Shown here in pieces: positions 1 through 8,467 of a stretch of 64,000 nt of DNA (position 1 is its first letter; each line of letters begins with the position of its first letter). The stretch is from Phycisphaerales bacterium. Its GTDB lineage: Bacteria; Planctomycetota; Phycisphaerae; Phycisphaerales; SM1A02. The position numbers were made by a program, and so were the translations under genes. The stretch lies in assembly GCA_022447205.1 (NCBI GenBank), contig JAKVBQ010000003.1:1-64000 (forward strand), given 5' to 3'. The notes beneath the pieces were generated by a model. The model had not been told where the DNA came from, did no database searches, and worked only from the letters and a program-made list of their open reading frames with translations.

Positions 1-317
1 TCAAGGGGGTCCGCCAGGTCCGGATGACAGACGATCCGACCGATACCGAGCTTCTGGAAGTGCCTCTGGCTCAACCAGTAGGGAAGACCCCCGAGGTGAT
101 CCATATGCGCATGACTCAGTGCGACGACCCCTGAGCTCAGGCAGGCTCTCGTGCACTGCCCGATGTCGAAGACCACATCCAGTTCAGGGATCTGGATGAC
201 GGTCTGCTCCCCAGCCACACTCACGCCCTGGACGCGATAGGGCGGCAGATACAGGAACCCCAGCTGCCCTTCTCGGGGCGGCATCTTCGGAATCATCTGG
301 AAATCCTCCATCACCAT
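1..317 (-). CDS. Metallo-beta-lactamase-fold hydrolase, N-terminal part
   Basis: The reading frame starts at 317 (or at an in-frame ATG at 311) and runs off the left edge of the window, so only about 105 residues are visible. Near residue 72 it carries SHAHMDHLGGL, the HxHxDH zinc-binding signature of the metallo-beta-lactamase fold. It is preceded by an FDIGQCT segment, as expected for the beta-strand before the metal site. The arrangement resembles ribonuclease Z-like members, but with the rest missing the substrate cannot be named. The gene is divergent from the Hpt/diguanylate cyclase pair. Confidence 0.7.
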   Translation of the reverse strand, partial: MVMEDFQMIPKMPPREGQLGFLYLPPYRVQGVSVAGEQTVIQIPELDVVFDIGQCTRACLSSGVVALSHAHMDHLGGLPYWLSQRHFQKLGIGRIVCHPDLADPL

Positions 318-470
318 GGCTTTCGCCCTGGTGCGGGTGCGTGTTCAAGTCGTCGATCGTAGCAGGAGGTCCGGGAATTCGAAGAGTTGTCGTCCAGATT
401 CCTTTCAGGAGCCTCTCCGACCAAAGTGGACCCTCGTTTCGGTCGATCGGAGTCAGGCAGGGAGAAACCG

Positions 471-803
471 ATGGATGACCGCCCTTCCAACATGCCACTC
501 AAGCCGGTTCGGAGCCGATTTGCGGATGACCCCCGCATGAAGTCACTCATTGATCGGTTCAAGGCCGCCCTTGAAGGTCGAACCACCGACCTCGATCGGG
601 CGCTTGAAATGTCCGATCTGGACCGACTCGCCTCGATGGCCCACCAGTTGAAGGGTTCGGCGGGTGGATACGGCTTCGATTCCATAGGTCATGCCGCAGC
701 GGAGCTTGAACAGGAGACCCTTTCGATCGAAGCGGATCTCTCCTCCGTTCGAGAGCGAGTCGAGAACCTGATCCAGCTCTGTCGTTCCGTGACCAGCCGT
801 TGA
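471..803 (+). CDS. Hpt (histidine phosphotransfer) domain protein
   Basis: This 110-residue protein is essentially one Hpt domain. The segment MAHQLKGSAGGYGF contains the phosphorylatable histidine (about residue 58) in the typical AHxLKGSA context, followed by an amphipathic helix pair. Hpt proteins relay phosphate between response-regulator aspartates. I chose the ATG at 471 because GGAG lies six bases upstream; the frame is open upstream to a TTG at 387. It ends 19 bases before a receiver-GGDEF gene, so it probably passes phosphate to that protein. The cognate kinase is not in the window. Confidence 0.8.
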   Translation: MDDRPSNMPLKPVRSRFADDPRMKSLIDRFKAALEGRTTDLDRALEMSDLDRLASMAHQLKGSAGGYGFDSIGHAAAELEQETLSIEADLSSVRERVENLIQLCRSVTSR

Positions 804-822
804 TCGAGGAGATCGCTCACTG

Positions 823-1767
823 ATGTCTGAACAGTTCTCCCCACCACTGCCACCACCACCACGACTGCTGGTGGTCGATGATTCCGAGCTGATTCATCGT
901 CTGCTCAAGGTGCGCCTGAAGTTCGAGCGCATCGAGATCAACACAGCTTCATCATCGACGGAGGCCCTCCAGCTGGTCCGGGAGTTCGAGCCCGACGTGA
1001 TTCTCCTCGACATCGACCTGGGTGTCGGTGATCCGATGGATGGTTTCGAGATCCTCTCCGAACTCAAGAGCGACCCCACCACCAAGGACATCGCGGTCAT
1101 CTTCATCTCCGGCAGTACCGAGACCATGGACCGCGTCCGGGCTCTCGAGCTCGGCGCGATCGACTTCATCGGGAAACCATTCGAGGTCGTGGAATTGAAG
1201 GCCCGCATCCGTTCCGCACTCCGGGTCCGTTCCGTCGTGCGCATGCTGGCACAGAAGGCCCGGATCGACGGATTGACGGGACTCTGGAATCGTGCCTTCT
1301 TCGACGCACGCCTGGAGGAGGAGATCACCGCCGCGGGGAGGCACGGAAGACCGTTGTCCCTGATCATGTGTGATCTCGACAGGTTCAAGTCGCTCAACGA
1401 CCAGCACGGCCACCTCTTTGGTGATCAGGTGATCGAACGCTTCGCTCAACTGCTCGGTGCGGGCAGGACGACTGATTTCGCTTGTCGGTATGGAGGGGAG
1501 GAGTTCGCACTCATCCTGCCCGACACGGATCGCGAACAGGCGCTCCAGGCCGCGGAGCGGGTTCGCTGCTCGATCGAGTCCGAACAATGGCTGGATCACC
1601 CCGGTCTTGTCGTGACCGCTTCATTCGGAGTCTCCCAGTACCGGGTCGACCTCGACCAGTCCCTGATGGTGGAGGCTGCGGACCAGGCGCTCTACCGCGC
1701 CAAGGAGACCGGCCGGAACCGGGTTGAGCATGCACAACCGGATCTGGATGAACGACTGATCGCATGA
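823..1767 (+). CDS. Response regulator diguanylate cyclase (receiver-GGDEF, PleD-like)
   Basis: The 314-residue protein has an N-terminal receiver domain (about 14-130) with acidic pair VVDD, phosphoacceptor Asp63 in LLDID and the conserved lysine in GKPF (118). The C-terminal GGDEF domain (about 145-305) has active-site GGEEF (224-228). RTTD at 215-218, five residues before it, matches the RxxD inhibitory site that binds cyclic di-GMP. The enzyme should make cyclic di-GMP from two GTP when phosphorylated and be product-inhibited. It sits directly behind the Hpt gene, a likely phosphodonor. A proline run follows the start. Cyclic di-GMP commonly controls exopolysaccharide, and a large such locus lies later in the window, but the connection is only inferred. 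Confidence 0.92.
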   Translation: MSEQFSPPLPPPPRLLVVDDSELIHRLLKVRLKFERIEINTASSSTEALQLVREFEPDVILLDIDLGVGDPMDGFEILSELKSDPTTKDIAVIFISGSTETMDRVRALELGAIDFIGKPFEVVELKARIRSALRVRSVVRMLAQKARIDGLTGLWNRAFFDARLEEEITAAGRHGRPLSLIMCDLDRFKSLNDQHGHLFGDQVIERFAQLLGAGRTTDFACRYGGEEFALILPDTDREQALQAAERVRCSIESEQWLDHPGLVVTASFGVSQYRVDLDQSLMVEAADQALYRAKETGRNRVEHAQPDLDERLIA

Positions 1768-1784
1768 CGACCTCCGGTCGCTGG

Positions 1785-1790
1785 TATCGT
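1785..1790 (+). promoter_or_regulatory. Possible -10 element of a leaderless recO transcript
   Basis: TATCGT lies eight bases before the recO ATG at 1799 and there is no purine-rich ribosome binding site. This is the weaker end of a pattern seen before several other genes here. No convincing -35 was found. Confidence 0.25.
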
Positions 1791-1798
1791 TGTGCCTG

Positions 1799-2530
1799 AT
1801 GGCGACGATTTCAGACCGCGCGATCTGCATACGGCACTGGGATTTCTCGGAGACGAGCCAGACGGTCAGCCTGTTCGGCCGTGAACAGGGCCTCTTCCGT
1901 GGGCTCGCCAAGGGCTCAAGGCGCGAGCGATCGAGTTTTTCCGGAGGTATCGACCTGCTCACCCAGGGTGATGTCGTCGCGATCATCAAGCCGTCCGTGG
2001 AGCTCGCGACCATCACCGAGTGGGCCCTTGGTCGTGTCTGGTGGTCCATTCGTCGTGATGCGGAGGCGAATCGCATCGCTTACTACTTCGCGGACTGCAT
2101 CGGCAGGATGCTCGAGAACAGGGATCCCCACCCCAGGCTCTTCGACGGCCTCGTGGATGTCCTTGATGCGATCGAGGGAGGTCTGGACAGGGACCAGGCA
2201 CTCGTTCGTTTCCAGTGGATGATCCTTCTTGATACCGGCTACCGACCGAAGCTGGATCTTCCCGAGGGTGATGACGACGACACCTTGTCGTTCAGTGCTC
2301 GTGAGGGTGGGCTCGTCATGAGTGGATCGACTCCGGGTTCCTGGCGGGTACGACGGTCGACGATCGAGTTCCTGCAACAGCACGATGCAACCGGAGCGCT
2401 TTCGTCCGGTGACCCGGAGACCACAAGGCGGGGATCCCGTCTCCTCGCCGCGTATCTCAGGGAGATCATGGGCAAGGAGCCGAGCACGATGCGCCTGGTG
2501 TTCCCGGACCTCGCAGGCGGACGAGTCTGA
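1799..2530 (+). CDS. recO: DNA repair protein RecO
   Basis: The 243-residue protein starts with the RecO OB-fold pattern (AICIRHWDFSETSQTVSLF, then GLFRGLAKGSRR), which binds single-stranded DNA. The helical C-terminal domain ends near MGKEPSTMRLVF. RecO loads RecA on SSB-coated DNA together with RecR in the RecF pathway. Length is normal. The four-cysteine zinc motif found in the C-terminal part of many RecO proteins is absent, as it is in some lineages. I prefer the ATG at 1799 over an upstream in-frame TTG at 1790 because homologues begin just before the OB fold. Confidence 0.85.
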   Translation: MATISDRAICIRHWDFSETSQTVSLFGREQGLFRGLAKGSRRERSSFSGGIDLLTQGDVVAIIKPSVELATITEWALGRVWWSIRRDAEANRIAYYFADCIGRMLENRDPHPRLFDGLVDVLDAIEGGLDRDQALVRFQWMILLDTGYRPKLDLPEGDDDDTLSFSAREGGLVMSGSTPGSWRVRRSTIEFLQQHDATGALSSGDPETTRRGSRLLAAYLREIMGKEPSTMRLVFPDLAGGRV

Positions 2531-2640
2531 CCTTCTCGGCACGATCAGGGCCTGATCGGTGGAGGATCATGGATCTCGACCTCCGGGAGGCCGATGAGAA
2601 GAGAGCACGAACGTCCGGGGCAAGAACGAGAGGATGATCG

Positions 2641-4167
2641 ATGCTCACTCCTGCGCTAGAAAGCGTGCTTTCCAATCCGGTTCTCCCAAGCCTGCCCACG
2701 GTGGCGCTTGAGGTTCTCGAACTCACATCGAGGAGTGATGTCAATCTTCGCGAGATCGAACGCGCGATCGAACGCGATCAGGCGATCTCCGCACGCGTCC
2801 TCCGGATGGTGAATTCGAGTTACTACGGACTGAGCACCCGATGTGGCAACATTCACCAGGCACTCGCCTTTCTCGGCCTGGAGACGGTGAAGAGCCTGGT
2901 TCTCGGGTTCAGTCTCGTCAAGACCGTCGAAGCCGGTGAAGAGGACGAAGTGACCTTCGATTTCCCCGACTACTGGAGGCGATCCTTCTTCTGCGCAAGC
3001 ACCGCAAGAGCCTTCGCGGAAGCCCTTCGAAATCAGGTGCGTGTCGATCCCGACGAGGCCTTCATGGCCGCTCTCATCCAGGACATCGGCATGGTCGCAC
3101 TTTGGCGGGTGCATGGAGACAGGTATCTTCAGATCGTCGACATGGCAGGTGTCGATCACCATGGTGTCACCGTCACCGAGCGGAGGACGTTGGAGATCGA
3201 TCATGCCGAAGTCGGTGCTGAAATGGCGAGGCGGTGGCGTTTCCCGAATTCGATCGTTTCAGCCATCGCATCCCACCACCACCCCTTCTCAGGCATGACC
3301 GAACACGATGCACTTGCCCGTATCGTTCGTCTGGCAGGTGCGGCTGCCTCGATGATCGACCGACGCATCAAGTCACCCCGGTCCTCGCTCCAGAGATTCG
3401 AACGTCAGGTCACCAGTTGGTTCAAGATGAAACCGGTCGAGATCCGGGATGCACTCGAGGTGGCGACGAAGCGCGCCGAGGAACTCGCAGGATCCCTGGA
3501 CATTGATGCGGGGTCGATGCCGTCGATCGATGAGATCCTTTTGCTTGCGGATGAGGCTCGTGGCGGCATGTTGAACGCCATGCCGCCCGAGACCGAGGAT
3601 CAGGCCGATGATCTGGACGAACTCACCGGACTGCCCGGCAGGAGTCGTCTGGTCACGGACCTGGAAACCGCCTTCTCCTCCTGTGGTGGAACCGGATCGG
3701 TCGCCCTCTTCCTGGTCGGTCTGGACGACGTCCGCGCCCTGAATGAACGCCTTGGCGACACTGGAGGGGACTCCGCACTCGCTCATGTCGCGGGATGTGT
3801 GAAGGAGTTCACGGCATCCTGTCGTGGAAGGGTCGGTGCCTATCGGTTCGTCGGCGCTGAGATCGCCGTGATCTTCGAGGGAGTCGACACTTCGACCGCC
3901 CTGGTCATGGCGGAGGAACTTCGCCTTGACATTGCATGTCGGCCCGCTCGAATCGAATCAAGAAACGGTGATTCCGAATTCTCGAGCATCCATGTCACGA
4001 TCGGAGTCGGTCTGCATGGTGCAGGTCGCCTCACGATCACCAGCCCGGACGGATTGCTCAGGGCCGCGATGTGTGCGGTCACTGCGGGTCGGAGACTTGG
4101 TGGTGATCGCGTCGAGTTCCACCACGATGAATCAGCCTTTGACGAGGATCACGTCGAAGTCGCCTGA
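2641..4167 (+). CDS. HDOD domain protein with a degenerate GGDEF domain
   Basis: Residues about 10-215 form an HDOD output domain, with blocks such as LPTVALEVLEL, RDQAISARVLRMVNSSYYG and HQALAFLGLETVKSLVLG. Residues about 325-490 have a GGDEF fold beginning DELTGLPGR, but the active-site position reads VGAEI (404-408), so cyclase activity is not expected. HDOD proteins act in signal transduction and are often tied to motility or cyclic di-GMP. The degenerate domain may bind a nucleotide as a receptor. GAGAGG lies upstream of the ATG. It follows recO by 110 bases and converges with the M16 peptidase gene. Confidence 0.85.
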   Translation: MLTPALESVLSNPVLPSLPTVALEVLELTSRSDVNLREIERAIERDQAISARVLRMVNSSYYGLSTRCGNIHQALAFLGLETVKSLVLGFSLVKTVEAGEEDEVTFDFPDYWRRSFFCASTARAFAEALRNQVRVDPDEAFMAALIQDIGMVALWRVHGDRYLQIVDMAGVDHHGVTVTERRTLEIDHAEVGAEMARRWRFPNSIVSAIASHHHPFSGMTEHDALARIVRLAGAAASMIDRRIKSPRSSLQRFERQVTSWFKMKPVEIRDALEVATKRAEELAGSLDIDAGSMPSIDEILLLADEARGGMLNAMPPETEDQADDLDELTGLPGRSRLVTDLETAFSSCGGTGSVALFLVGLDDVRALNERLGDTGGDSALAHVAGCVKEFTASCRGRVGAYRFVGAEIAVIFEGVDTSTALVMAEELRLDIACRPARIESRNGDSEFSSIHVTIGVGLHGAGRLTITSPDGLLRAAMCAVTAGRRLGGDRVEFHHDESAFDEDHVEVA

Positions 4168-4182
4168 TCATTTCGTCATCCG

Positions 4183-5406
4183 TCAGGATTGTGCGAGAGC
4201 GATTGAAACCACATCCGGTCGGAGTGGATACCGACGTGCGCACTCCCGGATGTCCTCGACGGTGATCGCATCGATCTTCTTCATCTCATCCTCGATGGAG
4301 ATGTACTCCTTGCGACGAAGCCAGGATGCCGCCATGCGGTTCATCCTGCCAAGCGGCTTCTCGGAGGCGATCGCTGCGGCCGTGGCGATTCGTGCTCTCG
4401 CCCGGTCGACATCATCCTGTTCGATGTTGGTCGTCAGCGAGTCGATCTCCGAATGGATCACATCCTCGACCTTCGCGATCGAATCCGGTGAACAGACCGC
4501 CCAGGTGGCGAACTCGCCGGCCTGGTCGCGACCGTCATAGGAGGATTGCGCCTCCTCGGCGATCCCTGTCTCGACCAGCGACCAGTAGAGTCGCGACCCT
4601 TCCGAACCACCAAGAGTGTGTGCGACCATTCCTGCGGCGTAACGATCCAGGCTGTTCGCCGGCGGTGCCTGGCTCAGCATGATCAGGTAGCCCTGGGTCA
4701 GTGATGGCAGGTTCAGGGTGCTTCGATCCCGCTCATGTTCGATCTTCGGATGATCCCTGGTCGGGTTTGATGCGGTCCATGACCCACAGACATCCTCGAT
4801 CATCTTCACGATCTCGTCGAAATCGACCGCACCTGCGATGGCCAGGGTCGTGTTGTCGCTCGAATACCGGTTCTCGAAGTACTCGAGCATCCGGTCCCTG
4901 CCCAACCCCGAGACTGTCTCCTTGGTTCCGAGAACACGGTGGGCAAGAGGGTGCTCCCCGTAGAAGCGTGACATCGCGTGTTCGTAGAGGACCCAGAAGG
5001 GCTGGTCCTCGTACATCGCGATCTCCTCGAGGATGACCTGTTTCTCGGAGTCGAAGTCCTCCTGCCTCAAGGCAGGCTTGAGAATGTCCGCCAGGATCCT
5101 GATGCCACCCTCGAGGTGTTCAGGGAGCAGGTGGATCCAGTATGCGGTCATCTCCGCACTCGTGAATGCGTTGTTTATCGCACCCAGGTCGTCGAAGTCC
5201 CGGTTCACCTGTTCCGCTGAACGATTCATCGAGCCCTTGAACATCATGTGTTCGAGGAAGTGGCTGACCCCCATGATCTCGGGGTCCTCGTCCCTCGCAC
5301 CGGTCGCCATCCAGAACCCTGCAGCCGTGGTGTAGGCGTTCGGGTCTATCTCGGCGATGATCGTGAGCCCGTTGTCGAGCGTGGCTTTCTTGAACGAGAC
5401 GGTCAT
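4183..5406 (-). CDS. M16 family zinc metallopeptidase (insulinase/processing-peptidase type)
   Basis: The 407-residue protein has the inverted zinc motif HFLEH (His49, Glu52, His53), with the third ligand glutamate in ILEEIAMYED near residue 127, the spacing expected of M16. The length fits the M16B processing-peptidase-like group. No signal peptide is visible, so a cytoplasmic location is likely. It converges with the HDOD gene and is divergent from the sulfotransferase gene. There is no ribosome binding site; a TAGACT hexamer lies six bases before the ATG, which suggests a leaderless message. Confidence 0.9.
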   Translation of the reverse strand: MTVSFKKATLDNGLTIIAEIDPNAYTTAAGFWMATGARDEDPEIMGVSHFLEHMMFKGSMNRSAEQVNRDFDDLGAINNAFTSAEMTAYWIHLLPEHLEGGIRILADILKPALRQEDFDSEKQVILEEIAMYEDQPFWVLYEHAMSRFYGEHPLAHRVLGTKETVSGLGRDRMLEYFENRYSSDNTTLAIAGAVDFDEIVKMIEDVCGSWTASNPTRDHPKIEHERDRSTLNLPSLTQGYLIMLSQAPPANSLDRYAAGMVAHTLGGSEGSRLYWSLVETGIAEEAQSSYDGRDQAGEFATWAVCSPDSIAKVEDVIHSEIDSLTTNIEQDDVDRARARIATAAAIASEKPLGRMNRMAASWLRRKEYISIEDEMKKIDAITVEDIRECARRYPLRPDVVSIALAQS

Positions 5407-5412
5407 GATCCG

Positions 5413-5418
5413 AGTCTA
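5413..5418 (-). promoter_or_regulatory. Putative -10 element, leaderless start of the M16 peptidase gene
   Basis: On the minus strand TAGACT is followed by exactly six bases and then the ATG at 5406. A -10 box at this distance would put the transcription start at or next to the start codon. No purine-rich ribosome binding site is present. The same hexamer with the same gap precedes the gene at 12190. Confidence 0.45.
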
Positions 5419-5483
5419 GCGTGGGGAAACCCTCCATGGCACGATAGGCTGTAGACTTCTCGATTCGTTTGTGCTCGTTCCTC

Positions 5484-6359
5484 ATGACTCTCCTCGACCG
5501 GAGCCTGAAGTCCTTGATCTCGGACCCCGTCATCATCGGCGGTGTCGGCGGAAGCGGAACCCGTCTCTTCGCCGAAACCCTTCTCGCATCGGGCATCCGT
5601 TCATCAAGTCTCCTGAACGGAGCGAGCGATGCCCTTTGTGCGACGGTCCTCTTCAAGCGAGTCGGCATCCTGAAGGACATCGAGGATGGTGAACGATTCG
5701 AACGGATCTACGAGATCATGGAAGCGGCCCTCGAGGGAGGCCGACCTCTTTCGAGACCACAACGTCAGCTGGTGAAGGCCGCGGCCAGGGAGGAACGACG
5801 GGGTCACTCCAGGAGGCTTCTGAAGCGATATGCACGCAGACTCAAGCGTGATGCCCGTCGCCCCGCGGATCCGACCAGGTGGTTCTTCAAGGAACCGAAC
5901 ATGCACTGGTCCGCTCCCGAGATCCTCCGGATCAGGCCGAACGTGCGCTTCATCATGGTCGTCCGCCACGGCGTCGACATGGCTTTCAGTGGGAACCAGC
6001 AACAGGTCGCGCTCTGGGGGCCGACCGTGCTCGGTGAGCCGGACCTCCGGATCGAGGCCGCATCCTCCCTCCGGTACTGGTGCCATGTCCATCGCAGGAT
6101 CATGGGGTTGAAGGAGCGCGATCCGGATCGGACGCTCATCGTCTCGTTCGACCAGCTCTGCCAGCAGCCGGAACTGGTCATGCCCGGGATCCTCGAATTC
6201 GCCGGAATCGAGTCTTCTCCGGACCTTCTCCAGCGGGTGTTGTCGGGGGTGAAGGTGCCGGGATCGATCGGGAGGCACCTCAAGGAGGATCTTTCGGTCT
6301 TCAATCCCGAGGACATCGACTTCGTCAAGGCATTCATGGCTACCATCGAAGCGTCATGA
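5484..6359 (+). CDS. Sulfotransferase-family protein
   Basis: The 291-residue protein begins with IIGGVGGSGTRLFAETLL, a glycine-rich loop at the position of the 5'-phosphosulfate loop of PAPS-dependent sulfotransferases. Later RFIMVVRHGVDMAFSGNQQQ fits the 3'-phosphate site (Arg, then Ser). Such enzymes move sulfate from PAPS to a carbohydrate or protein hydroxyl. The acceptor cannot be told. PAPS-making genes lie about 28 kb further on. The frame is open back to a TTG at 5469; I chose the ATG at 5484, with no clear ribosome binding site at either. It ends 25 bases before lipA. Confidence 0.7.
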   Translation: MTLLDRSLKSLISDPVIIGGVGGSGTRLFAETLLASGIRSSSLLNGASDALCATVLFKRVGILKDIEDGERFERIYEIMEAALEGGRPLSRPQRQLVKAAAREERRGHSRRLLKRYARRLKRDARRPADPTRWFFKEPNMHWSAPEILRIRPNVRFIMVVRHGVDMAFSGNQQQVALWGPTVLGEPDLRIEAASSLRYWCHVHRRIMGLKERDPDRTLIVSFDQLCQQPELVMPGILEFAGIESSPDLLQRVLSGVKVPGSIGRHLKEDLSVFNPEDIDFVKAFMATIEAS

Positions 6360-6384
6360 CGGCCCTGGTTTCCCACTGATCGAG

Positions 6385-7497
6385 GTGAACTTGACGGACA
6401 AGAAGGGTCAATCCACTTCCAGTGACTCGATTTCGCCGAGAGCGTTGTCGCGGACCCTTGCTCGTCATCCCCGCCCGCTTGGTGGTGACACCGCCCGAGC
6501 AGCCGCTCGGGATGTCGCGGTTCCACTCACCGGCATGATCCTGCAGAACGGAGACGCACCGTCTCAGTTGTCGTTCGGGAAGAAGCCCGACTGGTTGAAG
6601 GCTCGAATGCCCGGTGGTCAGGGGTACCTCGATCTCAAGGCCCTGATCGACGAGTACCAGCTCCACACCGTCTGTCAGGAGGCGAGTTGTCCGAACATGG
6701 GCGAGTGCTGGTCACGAGGCACCGCGACGATCATGATTCTCGGCGACACCTGCACTCGGTCCTGTGGCTTCTGCAACGTGAAGACCGGCAAGCCGATGGA
6801 GCTCGACAACGACGAACCGCGCCGTGTTGCGGAGGTCCTTGCCAAGATCAATCTCGGTCACGTGGTGATCACCAGTGTCGATCGTGACGATCTCCCCGAT
6901 GGGGGCGCGAGGATCTGGGCGGAAACGATCGAGGCTGTCCATGAGCTCTGCCCTGAGACGAGCGTCGAGGTGCTGGTCGGTGACTTCAAGGGTGTCGAGA
7001 AGGACATCCAGCTGGTGTGTGACGCACGGCCGGAGATCATCTCTCACAACATGGAGACCGTTCTTCGGATGCACCCTGCGGTGCGTCCCCAGGCGAGGTA
7101 CGACCGTTCGCTCAAGGTCCTGCAGCAGTTCAAGGCCAACGGACTCGTCACCAAGACCGGGATCATGGTCGGCATCGGGGAGAAGGAGGAGGAGGTCTAC
7201 ACACTCATGGAGGACGTCCGTTCCTGGAGTGATGCCGACATCCTCACCATCGGTCAGTACCTCCAACCGACCCGGAACCACCTCCCCATCGAACGCTGGG
7301 TGCATCCCGACGAGTTCGATCGCATGAAGGAGGGGGCCCTCTCTCTGGGCTTCGAAGTGTGTGAAAGCGGTCCCCTGGTGCGTTCGAGCTACCACGCGGA
7401 GGAGCAGGCTGAGCGCCTCAGTCCCGAACGTGCCGATGTGCACGAGCGAATGAAACGCCTCATCAACCAGGCGCGCGAACTCCCTGATTCGAACTGA
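6385..7497 (+). CDS. lipA: Lipoyl synthase (radical SAM)
   Basis: LipA inserts two sulfur atoms into protein-bound octanoyl groups to make lipoamide. Both iron-sulfur cluster motifs are present: Cys97, Cys102 and Cys108 in CQEASCPNMGEC for the auxiliary cluster, and Cys123, Cys127 and Cys130 in CTRSCGFC for the radical-SAM cluster. The RSSY segment near the C terminus, conserved in LipA, is present. From this GTG start the protein has 370 residues, about 50 more than usual at the N terminus. A TTG at 6391 and an ATG at 6535 are alternative starts; the later one would give a normal length. No lipB or dehydrogenase gene is nearby. Confidence 0.93.
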   Translation: MNLTDKKGQSTSSDSISPRALSRTLARHPRPLGGDTARAAARDVAVPLTGMILQNGDAPSQLSFGKKPDWLKARMPGGQGYLDLKALIDEYQLHTVCQEASCPNMGECWSRGTATIMILGDTCTRSCGFCNVKTGKPMELDNDEPRRVAEVLAKINLGHVVITSVDRDDLPDGGARIWAETIEAVHELCPETSVEVLVGDFKGVEKDIQLVCDARPEIISHNMETVLRMHPAVRPQARYDRSLKVLQQFKANGLVTKTGIMVGIGEKEEEVYTLMEDVRSWSDADILTIGQYLQPTRNHLPIERWVHPDEFDRMKEGALSLGFEVCESGPLVRSSYHAEEQAERLSPERADVHERMKRLINQARELPDSN

Positions 7498-7668
7498 ATC
7501 TCACGGCATCGATCTTCAGGTATTCATAACAGTGGAAAAGGCAATCCCCAAGAGTGCCTTGGGAGCCATCCTGCTTTGAGCGGACGCTCCCCGAAGAGAC
7601 ATGCGTCATTCAGCACCCCCACCTGCGACGAATCCCGCATTCTTCTGCGCTGAGGCTTTCAGACCGTC

Positions 7669-8427
7669 TCAACGGACGCTGACCGGCCCCGCCACTGGTC
7701 CCACACCGTCATCGACCGGACCCTCGACACCTGTCACGGCCTGCTCCGCCCCGACTTCCGGCAGGAAACCGAAGCCATTCGTGACGACGGCAAGCCAGAC
7801 CAGTGGGACCCACAGGGCCGTCGAGATCACCACGACGTTGAGCAGCACACGGCCACCCGGTGAAAGCCGTTCGACCGGAGCGGTGAACGGCGACAGAAGA
7901 AGCTTCAAAAGCCCCCCTGTCGGATTCGTCGGATCAGCGGTGCTTGTGGATTCGGTTTTCAATTCCGATTCCGTCTTCGGAAGCCGGTCTTCAACGAGTT
8001 CCGTCTCCATGCGCACCTCTTGCCCGGGTGCCTCGTCCTCATCCGACATGTGACCAGACGTCGGTGTCTGCTCCTCGGACGAGTCGATGTTCGATCGTTC
8101 GAGCTTCGGCTCTTCCCCGAGCTCCGCGGCGATCGCGACGTTCAATTCCTCTTCGAGCCGGTTGATGTCGAAACCGTCATCCGCTGACATCCCATCAACC
8201 TTGAAGGCATCCTGTGTCTGCATCCGAGCGGGATCCTCGGTCGATCCCTGGTGGACGGCGTGCGCCTTGCTGTTGACGACCTGCGCATCCTGGTTGATTC
8301 CCTCGACGATCCCGTCGATCTCATCGATGATCGACGACACATCCGGGGCCTTTGCGGGCTCAGGAGTGCCGTTGCCGGAGATCATTCGCCTTGTCGAGCG
8401 CTGGTCGGTCATGACATCACCACTCAT
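7669..8427 (-). CDS. Hypothetical acidic protein with one C-terminal membrane segment
   Basis: I do not recognise this 252-residue protein. About the first 170 residues are hydrophilic, strongly acidic and low in complexity, with Glu/Asp/Ser/Thr-rich stretches and no obvious fold. A basic and hydrophobic segment follows, then a probable membrane helix at about 192-216 (LLNVVVISTALWVPLVWLAVV). The short tail is Gly/Val/Pro-rich. No signal peptide is visible, so a tail-anchored topology with a disordered cytoplasmic part is likely. It lies 40 bases downstream of the GNAT gene on the same strand and could be cotranscribed. An alternative start is Met6. Confidence 0.5.
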   Translation of the reverse strand: MSGDVMTDQRSTRRMISGNGTPEPAKAPDVSSIIDEIDGIVEGINQDAQVVNSKAHAVHQGSTEDPARMQTQDAFKVDGMSADDGFDINRLEEELNVAIAAELGEEPKLERSNIDSSEEQTPTSGHMSDEDEAPGQEVRMETELVEDRLPKTESELKTESTSTADPTNPTGGLLKLLLSPFTAPVERLSPGGRVLLNVVVISTALWVPLVWLAVVTNGFGFLPEVGAEQAVTGVEGPVDDGVGPVAGPVSVR

Positions 8428-8467
8428 CGACGAGATCCGGGTCCCGATTCACTCGAAACAGGGAGGC

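Noticed and set aside
7541-7569. Small hairpin CCCAAG/CTTGGG after lipA
   Set aside because: Six base pairs with no T run; too weak to call a terminator.
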